DNA of 64,000 nt from a virus, in the IMG/VR virus record IMGVR_UViG_3300034170_000089, positions 1 through 64,000 of that record; one strand, 5' to 3'. The notes beneath the pieces are model-generated. The model had not been told where the DNA came from and did not search any database. It worked only from the letters and a program-made list of their open reading frames with translations. Shown here one piece after another: positions 25,644 through 33,514 of this stretch. The first letter of the stretch is position 1. Each line of letters opens with the position of its first letter. The translations under genes and the position numbers were made by a program.

Positions 25644-25981
25644 CCTTTCAGAGACGCAGCGATTCGGCAGTCCTGGGCGTGACCTCGGAAGTGGCCGCCG
25701 GCGATGTGATCTTCTCGGACCTCAGGCAGCCACGCATCCCAGGCGGCCGGATCGTGCCCGTGGCAGACATCGCACTGATCGGATAGGCCATTCCACTGGA
25801 TCTCCCGCAGAAGCGCGAGGTGCTCTTTGCGCTCGTCCAGGAGGGCGGGAACAGCGTCGCGCGCGAGCGTACGGAGATCGTGCCGCAGCAGACCCTCGCG
25901 CCCCTCGATGAACTCGCCCCGGTCCCATTGCACCAGGGCCGTCCATTTCGCGTGATCCTTCGGGTCGATCGCCATGGTCAT
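25640..25981 (-). CDS. early protein, paralogue with Cys/His metal motif
   Basis: 113 residues. MAIDPKDHAKW start (ATG at 25981 or 25975), then DLRTLARDAVPALLDERKEHLALLREIQW, followed by CDVCHGH and later HIAGGHFRGHAQDC, which could bind a metal. Shares its N-terminal half with adjacent genes. Confidence 0.65.
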   Translation of the reverse strand: MTMAIDPKDHAKWTALVQWDRGEFIEGREGLLRHDLRTLARDAVPALLDERKEHLALLREIQWNGLSDQCDVCHGHDPAAWDAWLPEVREDHIAGGHFRGHAQDCRIAASLKG

Positions 25982-26361
25982 CCCCTCAGGAACGCGGCGA
26001 GGAGGCAGCCCGAATCGTGGCTGATCCTGGCCCTATTGAGCGCGAGCGACTCACGCATGGCGGGGGTCCAGTCCTCGGAGGGCCGAATTCCTCCGCAGTT
26101 CGGGCAGGCGGACACCAGCAGCGCGCCGGGATAGCTGAGCTTCACGCTCCACTCTAGGTCCCGCAGTAGCGCGAGCATCCTGACGCGCTCGGCGAGGAGG
26201 GCGGGGATCGCCTCGCGGGCGATGGCGCAGCCGGCATTAAGAGTCGCGGCGAGGTTCTTGGCGTCCATCGGGACGCGCTGCGCCGCGAGTGCATCCATCG
26301 CTTCCAGTGTCTCCCATGCGAGCCCTCTCCACTCCTCGATCGTCTTCTGGTCGATCGGCAT
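25978..26361 (-). CDS. early protein, paralogue with zinc ribbon
   Basis: 127 residues from ATG 26361; GGAGGA lies just upstream, so an upstream ATG (26409) is not needed. MPIDQKTIEEW start, then AIAREAIPALLAERVRMLALLRDLEW, then CPNCGG and SHDSGC, a zinc-ribbon-like pair. Third member of the paralogue set. Confidence 0.65.
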   Translation of the reverse strand: MPIDQKTIEEWRGLAWETLEAMDALAAQRVPMDAKNLAATLNAGCAIAREAIPALLAERVRMLALLRDLEWSVKLSYPGALLVSACPNCGGIRPSEDWTPAMRESLALNRARISHDSGCLLAAFLRG

Positions 26362-26363
26362 CG

Positions 26364-26675
26364 TCACTTCCTCCGCGTCAAGGTGGCGCGCGCCTGGCAG
26401 GGTGCGCACCAGGTGATCGGGTCCGGGGACCGCGGGTCTTCGGGGCAGGGAGGGGCGCTGAATTCGCAGGGCCTACGCGACCAGGCCTCGACCAGCAAGC
26501 GCAGTCTCCGAAGCTCCTCGTGTACCGAGAGCATCTCTACGTGGTCAGCGAGAAGCGAGCGAAGCGCTGCGTCGTCCTCGTCGCGGCCCGGATCTCCTGC
26601 GGAGCCCCGGGTCTCCTCCTGGCGGCTCACCGGAGGAAGGATCACGTCAGGCATGCCCTTGTAGTCGATCGGCAT
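26364..26675 (-). CDS. early protein, diverged paralogue
   Basis: 103 residues from ATG 26675 with GAGGAGT upstream. MPIDYKGMPDV start similar to its neighbours, then a helical segment ALRSLLADHVEMLSVHEELRRLRLLVEAW, then CEF and CAPC (Cys pair) at the end. Fourth and most diverged of the set. Confidence 0.6.
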   Translation of the reverse strand: MPIDYKGMPDVILPPVSRQEETRGSAGDPGRDEDDAALRSLLADHVEMLSVHEELRRLRLLVEAWSRRPCEFSAPPCPEDPRSPDPITWCAPCQARATLTRRK

Positions 26676-26677
26676 CG

Positions 26678-26926
26678 TTACTCCTCGAGTCGCTTCGCGG
26701 GCGTCACGTCCACGGTCTGGATGCTCGCGGGAGGAGCCGTAAACGGAAGCGCGCACAGCTCCGCCCAGTTCGGCGCCGGGTCGGAGAGCCCGACCCCCAG
26801 GCGCTGGTTGAGGTCCCGGTACGCTATACGCTCCTGCACCGCGGCGATCTTAGCTCGGACTCGCGCCACGTCATCCCGGCAAGGGGGCGCGGATAGAACG
26901 ACGGCGGCGATCAGTGCGGTCAGCAT
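26678..26926 (-). CDS. small exported protein
   Basis: 82 residues. Short hydrophobic start (MLTALIAAVVLSAPPC), a charged helix RVRAKIAAVQERIAYRDLNQRL, and a Pro/Thr-rich end. It could be a lipoprotein-like or secreted protein; the signal is weak. Its stop lies two bases upstream of the preceding paralogue start. Confidence 0.5.
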   Translation of the reverse strand: MLTALIAAVVLSAPPCRDDVARVRAKIAAVQERIAYRDLNQRLGVGLSDPAPNWAELCALPFTAPPASIQTVDVTPAKRLEE

Positions 26927-26955
26927 GCGGTGTCTCCTCTGGTCGTTGGACAGGG

Positions 26956-27297
26956 CTACTCGGCGGATCCGACTCCTCCGTTGCCGCCGAGGGGCGGGGC
27001 GCCGGGCCGGTAGAACTGCACGATCTCGTCCTTGGTCAGCTCGGTCTCACCGTCTCCGGCCCGGTTGCACGCGAGAAGTCCGGCGAGGTCGTCGTTCATG
27101 GCGCTGCACCCGGTGGCCTCGACGCGGGCGAGCCGATCCGGGAGCTGGCGCAGGCCCTCGTCCCCGTACCGGTTCCGAATGTACTCCTGGAGTTCCTCCA
27201 GCGTCATGCCGCAGGAGACCGGCGCATCGACGATGGTGGACCACTCCAGGTAAAACGGCGTCCCTTCATGCTCCAGCTTCACGATGTAGCTCGGCAT
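26956..27297 (-). CDS. hypothetical protein
   Basis: 113 residues from ATG 27297, after GAGAGGAGAC. N-terminal strand pattern YIVKLEHEGTPFYLEWSTIVDAPVSCGMTLEEL-EYI looks like a small ferredoxin-like or DUF-type fold. C terminus is Gly/Pro-rich. No family recognised. Early leftward operon. Confidence 0.6.
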   Translation of the reverse strand: MPSYIVKLEHEGTPFYLEWSTIVDAPVSCGMTLEELQEYIRNRYGDEGLRQLPDRLARVEATGCSAMNDDLAGLLACNRAGDGETELTKDEIVQFYRPGAPPLGGNGGVGSAE

Positions 27298-27341
27298 CGT
27301 CTCTCCTCTGCGCGTCCCGGGTGAGCGGGACGGCGGGGTGG

Positions 27342-27710
27342 TCAGGGAATGATCTTCGGCGGCTTGTACGAGGCCATGGTGCTGTACTGGAGGAAGCGCA
27401 GGGTGTCGAGCGGGTCCGGCGGCGCGATCTCCATGGGTGGCGCCGCGCGGATGAGCCGCTCCAGCTCGTCCCGCGGGTCGGGTAGGTGGATCGCGTAGAC
27501 GCACGGGTCGCCGTCTCGGTCTTTCGCTGTAGGCCAGGTCACGAGGAGATCGGTTTCCTTACGTACCTCCTGCCCGGTCGGCGTCTGCCGGATCGTCGGG
27601 GTCTCGACGCGGACCTCCACACCCAGGAACGAGCGGCGCAGGGTGGCGCCCTTGGGAGCGGCCTCGATGAATGCGTCGAACAGAGCGTCTACCGGGTTGC
27701 GCGTGGCCAT
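27342..27710 (-). CDS. hypothetical protein
   Basis: 122 residues, mixed alpha/beta, ending in a Pro-rich tail (MASYKPPKIIP). Acidic-basic mix and no motif recognised. It has a normal ribosome-site distance and is in the leftward operon. Confidence 0.55.
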   Translation of the reverse strand: MATRNPVDALFDAFIEAAPKGATLRRSFLGVEVRVETPTIRQTPTGQEVRKETDLLVTWPTAKDRDGDPCVYAIHLPDPRDELERLIRAAPPMEIAPPDPLDTLRFLQYSTMASYKPPKIIP

Positions 27711-27728
27711 GGGTCTCGGTCCTCTCGG

Positions 27729-28031
27729 TCAGGGGTGGGCGGGGGACGCGTCGCCGGGGAACGCCAGCCGGCACAAGGTCCGGACGGAGAAGTGGTAGAC
27801 GCGATCCGCCTCGCGCAGCCGCTCGGACAGCGCGTCGTTGGCGAAGCGCTGGGCCGCAATGCACCGCCGGGCGCGCTTGAGGTCGCGCTCCAGATCGGCG
27901 ACACGTGCGCGGAGCCGCTCGGCCTCGTCCTTGTGGGCCTGGCGCTCCGACCGGGCCAGCGAGACCGGCGCGAGCTGGTCAGCCTCGATCGCGAGTCGTC
28001 GGCTCCCCCGGTTGTACGCGGCGACGCCCAT
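27729..28031 (-). CDS. coiled-coil hypothetical protein
   Basis: 100 residues, highly charged; residues 25-75 have a heptad pattern (ERQAHKDEAERLRARVADLERDLKRA) likely to form a coiled coil. Function unknown. Confidence 0.55.
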   Translation of the reverse strand: MGVAAYNRGSRRLAIEADQLAPVSLARSERQAHKDEAERLRARVADLERDLKRARRCIAAQRFANDALSERLREADRVYHFSVRTLCRLAFPGDASPAHP

Positions 28032-28084
28032 GGTCGTGTTCCTCGGTAGCGGGCGCCCCGTGGTGGCGGCGCCCGGGGGTGGGG

Positions 28085-28270
28085 TCAGGCGTGGCGCTCC
28101 TGCTCGAGGGCGTTCAGTCCGGCTGCCGCGCGGCCCAGCTCGAAAATGATCGGATCGAGCGTGGCGCCCAGCTCAAACGCCTTCCCGTTGATCGTCAGGA
28201 CGGCCCCTTCGGCGGTGGTGCGGACCTTCCAGGTATGCAGCCTCTCCGGCTTGGTCTCGGTGGTCGTCAT
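28085..28270 (-). CDS. small hypothetical protein
   Basis: 61 residues, beta-rich first half (TWKVRTTAEGAVLTINGKAF) followed by an alpha tail. No family recognised. Same operon and spacing as neighbours. Confidence 0.5.
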   Translation of the reverse strand: MTTTETKPERLHTWKVRTTAEGAVLTINGKAFELGATLDPIIFELGRAAAGLNALEQERHA

Positions 28271-28297
28271 CGTGGTCCCTCTCGGCGGTGCGGGTGG

Positions 28298-28648
28298 TCA
28301 GCGCTCGATCTCGGCGATCACGTCGTCGGCCGCGCGCATCGCCCGCTCAGCCTGCGCCCGCTCCTCCGCCGCCTCGTCCCGGATCTGCTCGGCCGTCTGG
28401 CTGTGCGTACCGTCCGGCTCATACCGATCCGTCACCTCGCCGCTCGCGAAGGGCATCATCTGCGCCGGCACGCCGTACTCGTCGGCAGCCTCGCACGCGG
28501 CCCCCCACGCTTCCTCCTGGGTGTCGGCGCCCTGGAGGCAGCGGATCTCGCCGTCCTCGTCGCACAGCGACACGGACCACGGCTGGTCGCCCTGGTGATC
28601 GCGCCACGCATCCACGCTGGTCGGGGTCCTCTGGGTCTGGGTCGTCAT
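28298..28648 (-). CDS. hypothetical protein
   Basis: 116 residues, acidic, with a helical C-terminal half (SQTAEQIRDEAAEERAQAERAMRAADDVIAEI). It is the first gene after a sigma70-like promoter at 28696-28724 on the minus strand, so it probably opens the operon running to 25113. Confidence 0.6.
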   Translation of the reverse strand: MTTQTQRTPTSVDAWRDHQGDQPWSVSLCDEDGEIRCLQGADTQEEAWGAACEAADEYGVPAQMMPFASGEVTDRYEPDGTHSQTAEQIRDEAAEERAQAERAMRAADDVIAEIER

Positions 28649-28695
28649 GGTCTCTCTCCGGTTTGGTGGGCGGCTCCCTGCCGTCCATGAATCAG

Positions 28696-28724
28696 ATACT
28701 AGGACAGTCCGAGTCCCGGGTCAA
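28696..28724 (-). promoter_or_regulatory. sigma70-type promoter of the leftward 28648-25113 operon
   Basis: On the minus strand TTGACC (28719-28724) and TAGTAT (28696-28701) are 17 bases apart, close to consensus. The -35 lies within a sequence (28711-28734) that also occurs upstream of the winged-helix gene. Transcription would start near 28689, 41 bases before the gene ATG at 28648. Confidence 0.65.
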
Positions 28725-28734
28725 GGGGCGTCCC
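28711..28734. repeat. operator-like direct repeat, copy 1
   Basis: GTCCCG, one base, GTCAAGGGGCGTCC is shared with the copy at 29043-29066 (21 of 24 positions identical by eye). Both copies cover the -35 hexamer of a leftward promoter, as expected for a common regulator site. Confidence 0.55.
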
Positions 28735-29021
28735 TACTCCTGATGGGTCGCATGGTGGATGAGGTAGATCCCCCGGCGCTCAGCCTCGGGCTCTACGTAG
28801 CCGCGCGCCCGGAGGACGATCAGGTACCGGTTGATCTGGCGCTTGGACACCTCCAGCTCGCGGCCGAGGTCCTCGGAGGACAGCGGCCCGCGGGAGCGCA
28901 GCAAGGACAGCACCAGTAGCCCCTGGTTGAGCGCCTGGACGCCGACCGGGGCATCGGGAGGGGGCGCGGCCGCGCGCGCGGCACGGGTGGCGCTGGGCGC
29001 CCTGGATGTGGTCTTGGTCAT
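28734..29021 (-). CDS. winged-helix DNA-binding regulator
   Basis: 95 residues. After a basic, Ala-rich N terminus, residues 30-92 form a winged-helix pattern (LLVLSLLRSRGPLSSEDLGRELEVSKRQINRYLIVLRARGYVEPEAERRGIYLI, blocks of helix-turn-helix and wing). Similar to IclR/MarR-like small regulators. The ATG coincides with the expected transcription start of its promoter, so the mRNA is probably leaderless. It likely binds the repeated sequence at its own promoter and that of the next operon (inference). Confidence 0.7.
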   Translation of the reverse strand: MTKTTSRAPSATRAARAAAPPPDAPVGVQALNQGLLVLSLLRSRGPLSSEDLGRELEVSKRQINRYLIVLRARGYVEPEAERRGIYLIHHATHQE

Positions 29022-29027
29022 GCCGGC

Positions 29028-29056
29028 ATTCTGAGTCCGGGCGCGTCCCGAGTCAA
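29028..29056 (-). promoter_or_regulatory. promoter with leaderless start of the winged-helix gene
   Basis: TTGACT (29051-29056, minus strand) and CAGAAT (29028-29033) are 17 bases apart. Seven bases downstream of the -10 is the ATG itself at 29021, so the transcript would have no leader. The region 29043-29066 matches 28711-28734 at 21 of 24 positions. Confidence 0.5.
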
Positions 29057-29066
29057 GGGGCGTCCA
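29043..29066. repeat. operator-like direct repeat, copy 2
   Basis: Matches the copy at 28711-28734 in 21 of 24 positions and likewise overlaps a -35 hexamer, that of the winged-helix gene itself. This suggests autoregulation. Confidence 0.55.
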
Positions 29067-29076
29067 TATGCGGCCG

Positions 29077-29114
29077 CGCCCCGCCAGCGCGCGCGAGAGG
29101 GAGGGGTGGGGCGG
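29077..29114 (-). terminator. G+C-rich hairpin after the integrase, possible attP region
   Basis: CGCCCC at 29077-29082 pairs with GGGGCG at 29108-29113 immediately downstream of the integrase stop. It may be a terminator for integrase mRNA. Large serine integrases usually have attP beside the gene, so the 48 bases 29067-29114 are also the first place to look for attP. No crossover dinucleotide can be identified by eye. Confidence 0.25.
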
Positions 29115-30644
29115 TCAGCCAACCACGAGGGCGATGGGAATCTGTGGACTGGCACTCGTCCCGATCCTCGGTCTCCCGCTGAGCTTCAGCAGGCCCCCGG
29201 CGGTCGCGATGCGGCCCGTGGGGTGGATCCGGATCCAGGTGCCATCCTGGCGCGGCCAGACGGCCTCGACGAGCTGGCGCCACTCCTCCCAGCTCGCCTT
29301 GGCCAGTCGGCGGCGGATGGCCTCGACGGCGGCGCGCGAGTCCTGCGCCTGGTCCCGGAGCCGCTCGGCTGACTCGATCGACCCAAGCAGGGCGCCGCGG
29401 CGCTCCTCGGCGGCAGCTCGGAGCCGGCCGATCTCCGCGGACTGCCGGCGCCACATCTCGTCCCTGACCTCCCCCTGGGACCGCATCCGGACCAGGTTCT
29501 CCTCCCGGCGGTCGAGCCGCTCCAGCTCCCGGCGGACCACCTCGAGATCGGCGCGCGCCTGGCCGGTGTCGCTCGGGGCGGCGTCGCGCAGGAGCCGCTC
29601 GGGGTCCCGGACCGCGGCGCGGAGGGCGGCGAGGAACGCGGCGTCGAGCTCGTCGACCCGGTGGTGACGGCCGGCGGCGCAGGCGGCGGGGACCCCGTGG
29701 CGCGACTTCGCCTTGGCGCAGCGGTAGTAGAGTCCGACCGACTTGGTCCCGCCGACCACCACATGCATGGTCGAGCCGCAGACGGCGCAGACGGCGATCC
29801 GGCGCAGAAGGGCGCGATGCTTGGCCGGCGGCCCGGATCGGCTCCTCCCCCGGGTCATAGCGGCGACGGCGCGGCGCTGGGTCACGTCGTCGACCACGGG
29901 CGGGCAGTCGATCGGGTGTCCGTAGGAGGTGATCCGGCCGATGGCGGCGGGCTTGCGGATCATCTGGCGCAGGCTGGACGCTTCCCAGGGGCCACCCTTG
30001 GGCGCCGTGAGCCCCTCGGCGTTGAGTTCGGCGGCGAGCCGATGCAGGGAGGTCCCGCCGATCACCTCGGCGAAGATTCGGCGGTAGACCTTCAACTCCA
30101 CCGGGTCGGTGCGCCACTCCCTGGCGGCATGGTCGTAGCGCCGGGCGTAGGGGATCGTGGTCATTGGTCGCCCCTCGGCGGAGAGGCGCTTGCGCGCCGT
30201 CACCGTCCGCTCGACGATCTTGCGACGCTCTCGGGCGCTGGCCCAGGTCTGGAGGAAGTAGTCGACCTCCCCGATCTCGGTGGCCGGGTCGACGACGTGG
30301 CCGCCCGCGTCGACGATGACCGCGTGCGCGTCGGCGACCATGCCATAGATCGCGAACCGCTCCCGGGGGTCGTCGTGACGGGTGAGTCGGTCCAGGTGGC
30401 GCACCCGGAGCTCGTCGAAGGCGCGCTCACGGGAGAGGGCGGCGAGGCGCTGGAGGTCGGGGCGCTGCGCCAGGTCGGCGGCGCCCGAGAGGCCGGTGGC
30501 GCCGTGGTCGATGCGCTCGACAATCCGGCCGGGCCTGGTCTTGGCGAGCCGGTCGAGGGCGCGGCGCTGGTCCTCGGGCGTGTCGCGCTCGGCCTGGCCG
30601 GCGGAGGACACGCGGATCAGCTCGACAAACCTCGGAATCGGCAT
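29115..30644 (-). CDS. int: large serine recombinase (phage integrase)
   Basis: 509 residues from ATG 30644. N-terminal resolvase-type catalytic domain with RVSS (nucleophile most likely Ser13), AG-AERDTPEDQR and later RDD-ERFAI, then a recombinase domain (about residues 155-260, with VYRRIFAEVIGG-SLHRLAAELNAEG and LRQMIRKPAAIGR), a zinc-ribbon domain with CAVCG and a later Cys pair (about 290-330), and a coiled coil. This unites attP with host attB without host factors. It proves a temperate lifestyle in principle. It is flanked by phage genes on both sides, so the phage is unintegrated in this sequence. Confidence 0.85.
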   Translation of the reverse strand: MPIPRFVELIRVSSAGQAERDTPEDQRRALDRLAKTRPGRIVERIDHGATGLSGAADLAQRPDLQRLAALSRERAFDELRVRHLDRLTRHDDPRERFAIYGMVADAHAVIVDAGGHVVDPATEIGEVDYFLQTWASARERRKIVERTVTARKRLSAEGRPMTTIPYARRYDHAAREWRTDPVELKVYRRIFAEVIGGTSLHRLAAELNAEGLTAPKGGPWEASSLRQMIRKPAAIGRITSYGHPIDCPPVVDDVTQRRAVAAMTRGRSRSGPPAKHRALLRRIAVCAVCGSTMHVVVGGTKSVGLYYRCAKAKSRHGVPAACAAGRHHRVDELDAAFLAALRAAVRDPERLLRDAAPSDTGQARADLEVVRRELERLDRREENLVRMRSQGEVRDEMWRRQSAEIGRLRAAAEERRGALLGSIESAERLRDQAQDSRAAVEAIRRRLAKASWEEWRQLVEAVWPRQDGTWIRIHPTGRIATAGGLLKLSGRPRIGTSASPQIPIALVVG

Positions 30645-30670
30645 GGACTGGGGCCCTCGGGGTCCGCAGT

Positions 30671-30829
30671 CTACCTCGGGGGTAGGGAGGCGAGCCACGC
30701 CCCAATCACGGCAGCCGCGGCCTGGGGGTCGGGCTCGGCCGTGGACTCGTCGACCACGGTCACCTCGTAGCCGGGCCGGCGCCGGGGTCGGCGCTCCTTC
30801 GGCGGGCGGAGCGGGGCCGGCGCGCTCAT
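30671..30829 (-). CDS. small hypothetical protein, possible excision partner
   Basis: 52 residues, ATGA overlap with the upstream gene, 26 bases before the integrase. Very basic N terminus (LRPPKERRPRRRPGYEV) then an acidic and helical end. Recombination directionality factors of serine integrases are small and often adjacent, so this is a candidate, without motif support. Confidence 0.45.
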   Translation of the reverse strand: MSAPAPLRPPKERRPRRRPGYEVTVVDESTAEPDPQAAAAVIGAWLASLPPR

Positions 30830-31026
30830 GACGCCAGCAACTTCCTCTCGAACCGGTGCTTCTTGCACGGCCCCAGCCCCGCGATCCGGTTGCACGTGCA
30901 GTCGTAGCAGGCGGCCTCTTCCGCCAGGAGCCGGGGCAGCTCCTGTCGGAACTCGGCGATCAGCTCCTCCCGCGTCGGAGGTCCGCGGCGGTACCGCGCC
31001 CCGAGGCGATCTCCGGCTGCGCTCAC
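30826..31026 (-). CDS. small zinc-finger protein
   Basis: 66 residues, GTG overlapping the stop of the next gene upstream. CYDCTC and a later C-x-x-H (about residues 44-60) could hold zinc. Helical in the centre (REELIAEFRQELPRLL). Unknown role in the early operon. Confidence 0.55.
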   Translation of the reverse strand: MSAAGDRLGARYRRGPPTREELIAEFRQELPRLLAEEAACYDCTCNRIAGLGPCKKHRFERKLLAS

Positions 31027-31220
31027 GTTCCACGTTCCTCTCTGGTCCGCTGGTAGTACGCCTTCGCGTCCGCGCCCAACTCGATCGGCTTGCACTTCGA
31101 CTCCCGACGGAACACCCGGAACGGCCGCCCGCACTCGAAACAGTCCACCAGCGCGGGAGGCTCCGGGGTCGATTGGACTCGGCCGCAGTAACAGCAGGCG
31201 ACGGAAAGTGAATCGGGCAT
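31023..31220 (-). CDS. small zinc-ribbon protein
   Basis: 65 residues from ATG 31220 (TGATG overlap with the upstream stop). CCYCG then DCFECGR form a two-Cys-pair zinc ribbon at residues 9-31. Basic C terminus. Typical of small phage proteins of unknown role. Confidence 0.6.
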   Translation of the reverse strand: MPDSLSVACCYCGRVQSTPEPPALVDCFECGRPFRVFRRESKCKPIELGADAKAYYQRTREERGT

Positions 31221-31735
31221 CACGGATCCTCTCTCGGCTGCTCTTCGACCACGGCCAGTGCGCCCGGAATCTCCGGGTGCATCACCATCACCTTGTCGAG
31301 CGCCTCCTGGGCGACCTCGGCGGCCAGCCCGGGTCGCGCCGCGCTCAGGTGCCTGATCCGGTCGAGCGCCTCAAACATCACGGTTTCACGCTCGGCCTGT
31401 CGCCTCTTCTCGTCCCGGCTGCGGCTTTCCAGCTCGTGAAACTTATTGCAGCGCGGGCAGCGGACGCGGCTCTTCTGCTCCAGCCGCACGCGCTCGGCGT
31501 GGTGCGCTAAATAGAACCGACGAATCGCCTTCCACTCTTCGTTCGTCCTCATCATCCAGGAGATCGGGTTCAGCTTGGCGTGGCACGTTTCGCACTCCAA
31601 CTCGGCGAGCTCTTCATCGACCAACACGTGGCGATGGAGGCACTCGCCCTGCGGCTTGTAGCGTCGGCGCGACACCGCCCTGATGCTGATGACGGTCGCC
31701 CCGTTCTCGTCCGGAATACCCACGCGCTCGTCCAT
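31220..31735 (-). CDS. zinc-binding hypothetical protein
   Basis: 171 residues from ATG 31735. A His-rich stretch before CETCH (about residue 50), then CPRCNKF (about 93) give two metal sites. Helical C terminus ending Glu-rich. Function unknown. Member of the early operon with several small zinc proteins. Confidence 0.6.
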   Translation of the reverse strand: MDERVGIPDENGATVISIRAVSRRRYKPQGECLHRHVLVDEELAELECETCHAKLNPISWMMRTNEEWKAIRRFYLAHHAERVRLEQKSRVRCPRCNKFHELESRSRDEKRRQAERETVMFEALDRIRHLSAARPGLAAEVAQEALDKVMVMHPEIPGALAVVEEQPREDP

Positions 31736-32139
31736 CACCCCCCCCCTTTTCGCGGCGCCGCATACGAGTCGCAGGGCCGCAGACGCATGGTCGGAAAAGC
31801 CACCGGCGGTCCAGCGGGGCGCCGCCTTCGGAGGTCATCAACCGGAAACCAGGGGCGACCAAAGTTCGATCCCCAGACCGCTCCTCGCTCGTAGGCATAC
31901 GAGTAGTCCGTCAGGCGCGAGTCGTCCCACGGCCAAGGCCAGCCATCCTCAGCGATGCAGCCGTTGCCGCGAGACCGGCCGCGTCGAACCAGGCGGCCGA
32001 CGGCACGCCGGAACTCGGCCGCCGTCGCAGCGCGACGAATGGACTCCGGGATCCGGTACGGATGGCCGTCGAACGCGATCGAGCCAATCCACTTTGCCCC
32101 GGCGCCGCGCCCCACGTAGAAGTCGGCTCTCGTTCCCAC
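31735..32139 (-). CDS. conserved phage hypothetical protein
   Basis: 134 residues starting at GTG 32139, with GAGGGGTAG before it. TRADFYVGRGAGAKWIGSIAFDGHP, then an R-AV--L segment, then EDGWPWPWDDSRLTDYSYAYERGAVW. I recognise this family as widespread in phage genomes without known function. Its stop overlaps the next gene. Confidence 0.6.
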   Translation of the reverse strand: MGTRADFYVGRGAGAKWIGSIAFDGHPYRIPESIRRAATAAEFRRAVGRLVRRGRSRGNGCIAEDGWPWPWDDSRLTDYSYAYERGAVWGSNFGRPWFPVDDLRRRRPAGPPVAFPTMRLRPCDSYAAPRKGGG

Positions 32140-32141
32140 GT

Positions 32142-32567
32142 CTACCCCTCCCCTCGCGGCACGAGGGCCAGGGCGGCGCGGGCAGCGACGATAGCGGCAG
32201 CGAGCCGCTCCTGCGCTGCCCTGTGAGCGGCCTCGGCTTCGTTGATTGGCGCCATGTCGCGGGCGCACTGTTCGTTGATGCGGTCCCGTTCTTCCTTCGG
32301 CAGCGAAGCGATGTTGACCGCGTTCCTCGGCATCCGCTTCGGCATCGCCGGCCACTTGGCGTACTCCCGGCACCGGACGCGGGCCGCCTCCTTCGCCGCT
32401 GCTCTCTCCGCATCGTGCGCGGCAAGCCACTCCGTCAGTGCCTCCTCGGGCTTCATGGTCGTCCGAATCTCCTTGGGCGCCAGCCGCTCCAGCGCCGCGA
32501 TCCGCTCCTCACTCAGTGCACTCTCTAGCGCGTCCAGCGACTTCCTCGGCTTCGTCGGCTTGGTCAC
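32142..32567 (-). CDS. hypothetical helical protein
   Basis: 141 residues, very helical and Ala/Glu/Arg-rich, with RCREYAKWPAMPKRMPRNAVN in the middle. No family recognised. Confidence 0.6.
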   Translation of the reverse strand: MTKPTKPRKSLDALESALSEERIAALERLAPKEIRTTMKPEEALTEWLAAHDAERAAAKEAARVRCREYAKWPAMPKRMPRNAVNIASLPKEERDRINEQCARDMAPINEAEAAHRAAQERLAAAIVAARAALALVPRGEG

Positions 32568-32776
32568 TGTAGGTCTCCTCGCGGCGTGGCGATGAGGTCC
32601 AGCCAGCGCCTCACGATCTGGGCGGTCTCCTGTCGGTCGCGCGAAATCTGGACCGTCTCGCCGTCCACCGGATCGAACACGAAGACCGCCAGGCGCATGC
32701 CGTGCTTCTCGATCGCCGGGCTCAACGACTCCGCGATCGTCTTTGCCACCTCGACCATTGCGGCTCGCTCGCTCAT
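32564..32776 (-). CDS. small hypothetical protein
   Basis: 70 residues from ATG 32776. VAKTIAESLSPAIEKHGMRLAVFVFDPVDGETVQISRDRQ, a short alpha/beta pattern. Ends by overlapping the next start. No family known to me. Confidence 0.6.
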   Translation of the reverse strand: MSERAAMVEVAKTIAESLSPAIEKHGMRLAVFVFDPVDGETVQISRDRQETAQIVRRWLDLIATPRGDLQ

Positions 32777-33483
32777 CCCTCTCGCTCCTCTCGGTTCACT
32801 CTGCGGAACTCGACGACCCACACCCATGGATTGTCCGTCCAGGACTCCTCGCCATTGAGGTTGACCCACAGTTCGGAGAACGCCTGGACTGGATCGACGT
32901 GCTCGCCCATCCCTTCGGCCGTCGCATCCTCCTCGGTGATCGACTGGAGCCGCTCCACCCGGACTCCGGTCACCTCCAGGTCGATCCGGTGGTCGCACTT
33001 CCTGAGGTGGATGGACGGCCTGAACTTGGCGCCCTCCTGCTCGACCTCCGCTGGCCACCGGTCGGTGCCGAGGTCGGCGGCGAAGACGACGCGGTGTCCG
33101 TTCCCCTTAGTGTAAGCCCAGGTCTCGCGCACCCAGAGTCGCGACTCATTCACCTGGAGATGCCAGAGCATCCGACCGTCCGGGTACTTCCGCAGGTAGG
33201 TGTGGCCGTCCGCGTATGGACACTTGAAGTCGAACTCTTGCGGCTTGATGCCGAGGTCTCCCTGCTCTCCGATGACGTGCACGGCGCCCTGGGGGTTCAT
33301 GCCGGCCAGGTATGTTCCGGGCTCGTACCGGCGGAAGGGCCGGATGATGCCAGGCAGGTCCGAGGTCGCCTCATGGCGAAGCTGAACGCGCAGATTCTTC
33401 ACCACCCGGCGCGTCATCGTCTTTGTGCCCGCGAGAATCGCCCTCACCATCGGCGCGGAGAACAGGATCGGTCGCTCGCTCAC
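32773..33483 (-). CDS. phage ASCH-like hypothetical protein
   Basis: 236 residues. N terminus PILFSAPMVRAILAGTKTMTRRVV is a known phage protein pattern related to the ASCH/PUA-type fold, proposed to bind RNA or nucleotides. Later DGRMLWHLQVNESRLWVRETWAY and HLRKCDHRIDLEVTGVRVERLQ-I. Close to MazG in the operon. Confidence 0.65.
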   Translation of the reverse strand: MSERPILFSAPMVRAILAGTKTMTRRVVKNLRVQLRHEATSDLPGIIRPFRRYEPGTYLAGMNPQGAVHVIGEQGDLGIKPQEFDFKCPYADGHTYLRKYPDGRMLWHLQVNESRLWVRETWAYTKGNGHRVVFAADLGTDRWPAEVEQEGAKFRPSIHLRKCDHRIDLEVTGVRVERLQSITEEDATAEGMGEHVDPVQAFSELWVNLNGEESWTDNPWVWVVEFRRVNREEREG

Positions 33484-33514
33484 GTCCCACCTCCCTCGAT
33501 CCGAGTGGACGGCA

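Noticed and set aside
29067-29114. Definite attP site next to the integrase
   Set aside because: A weak palindrome is present, but no core or host sequence is available to confirm it, so it is only listed as a possible place.
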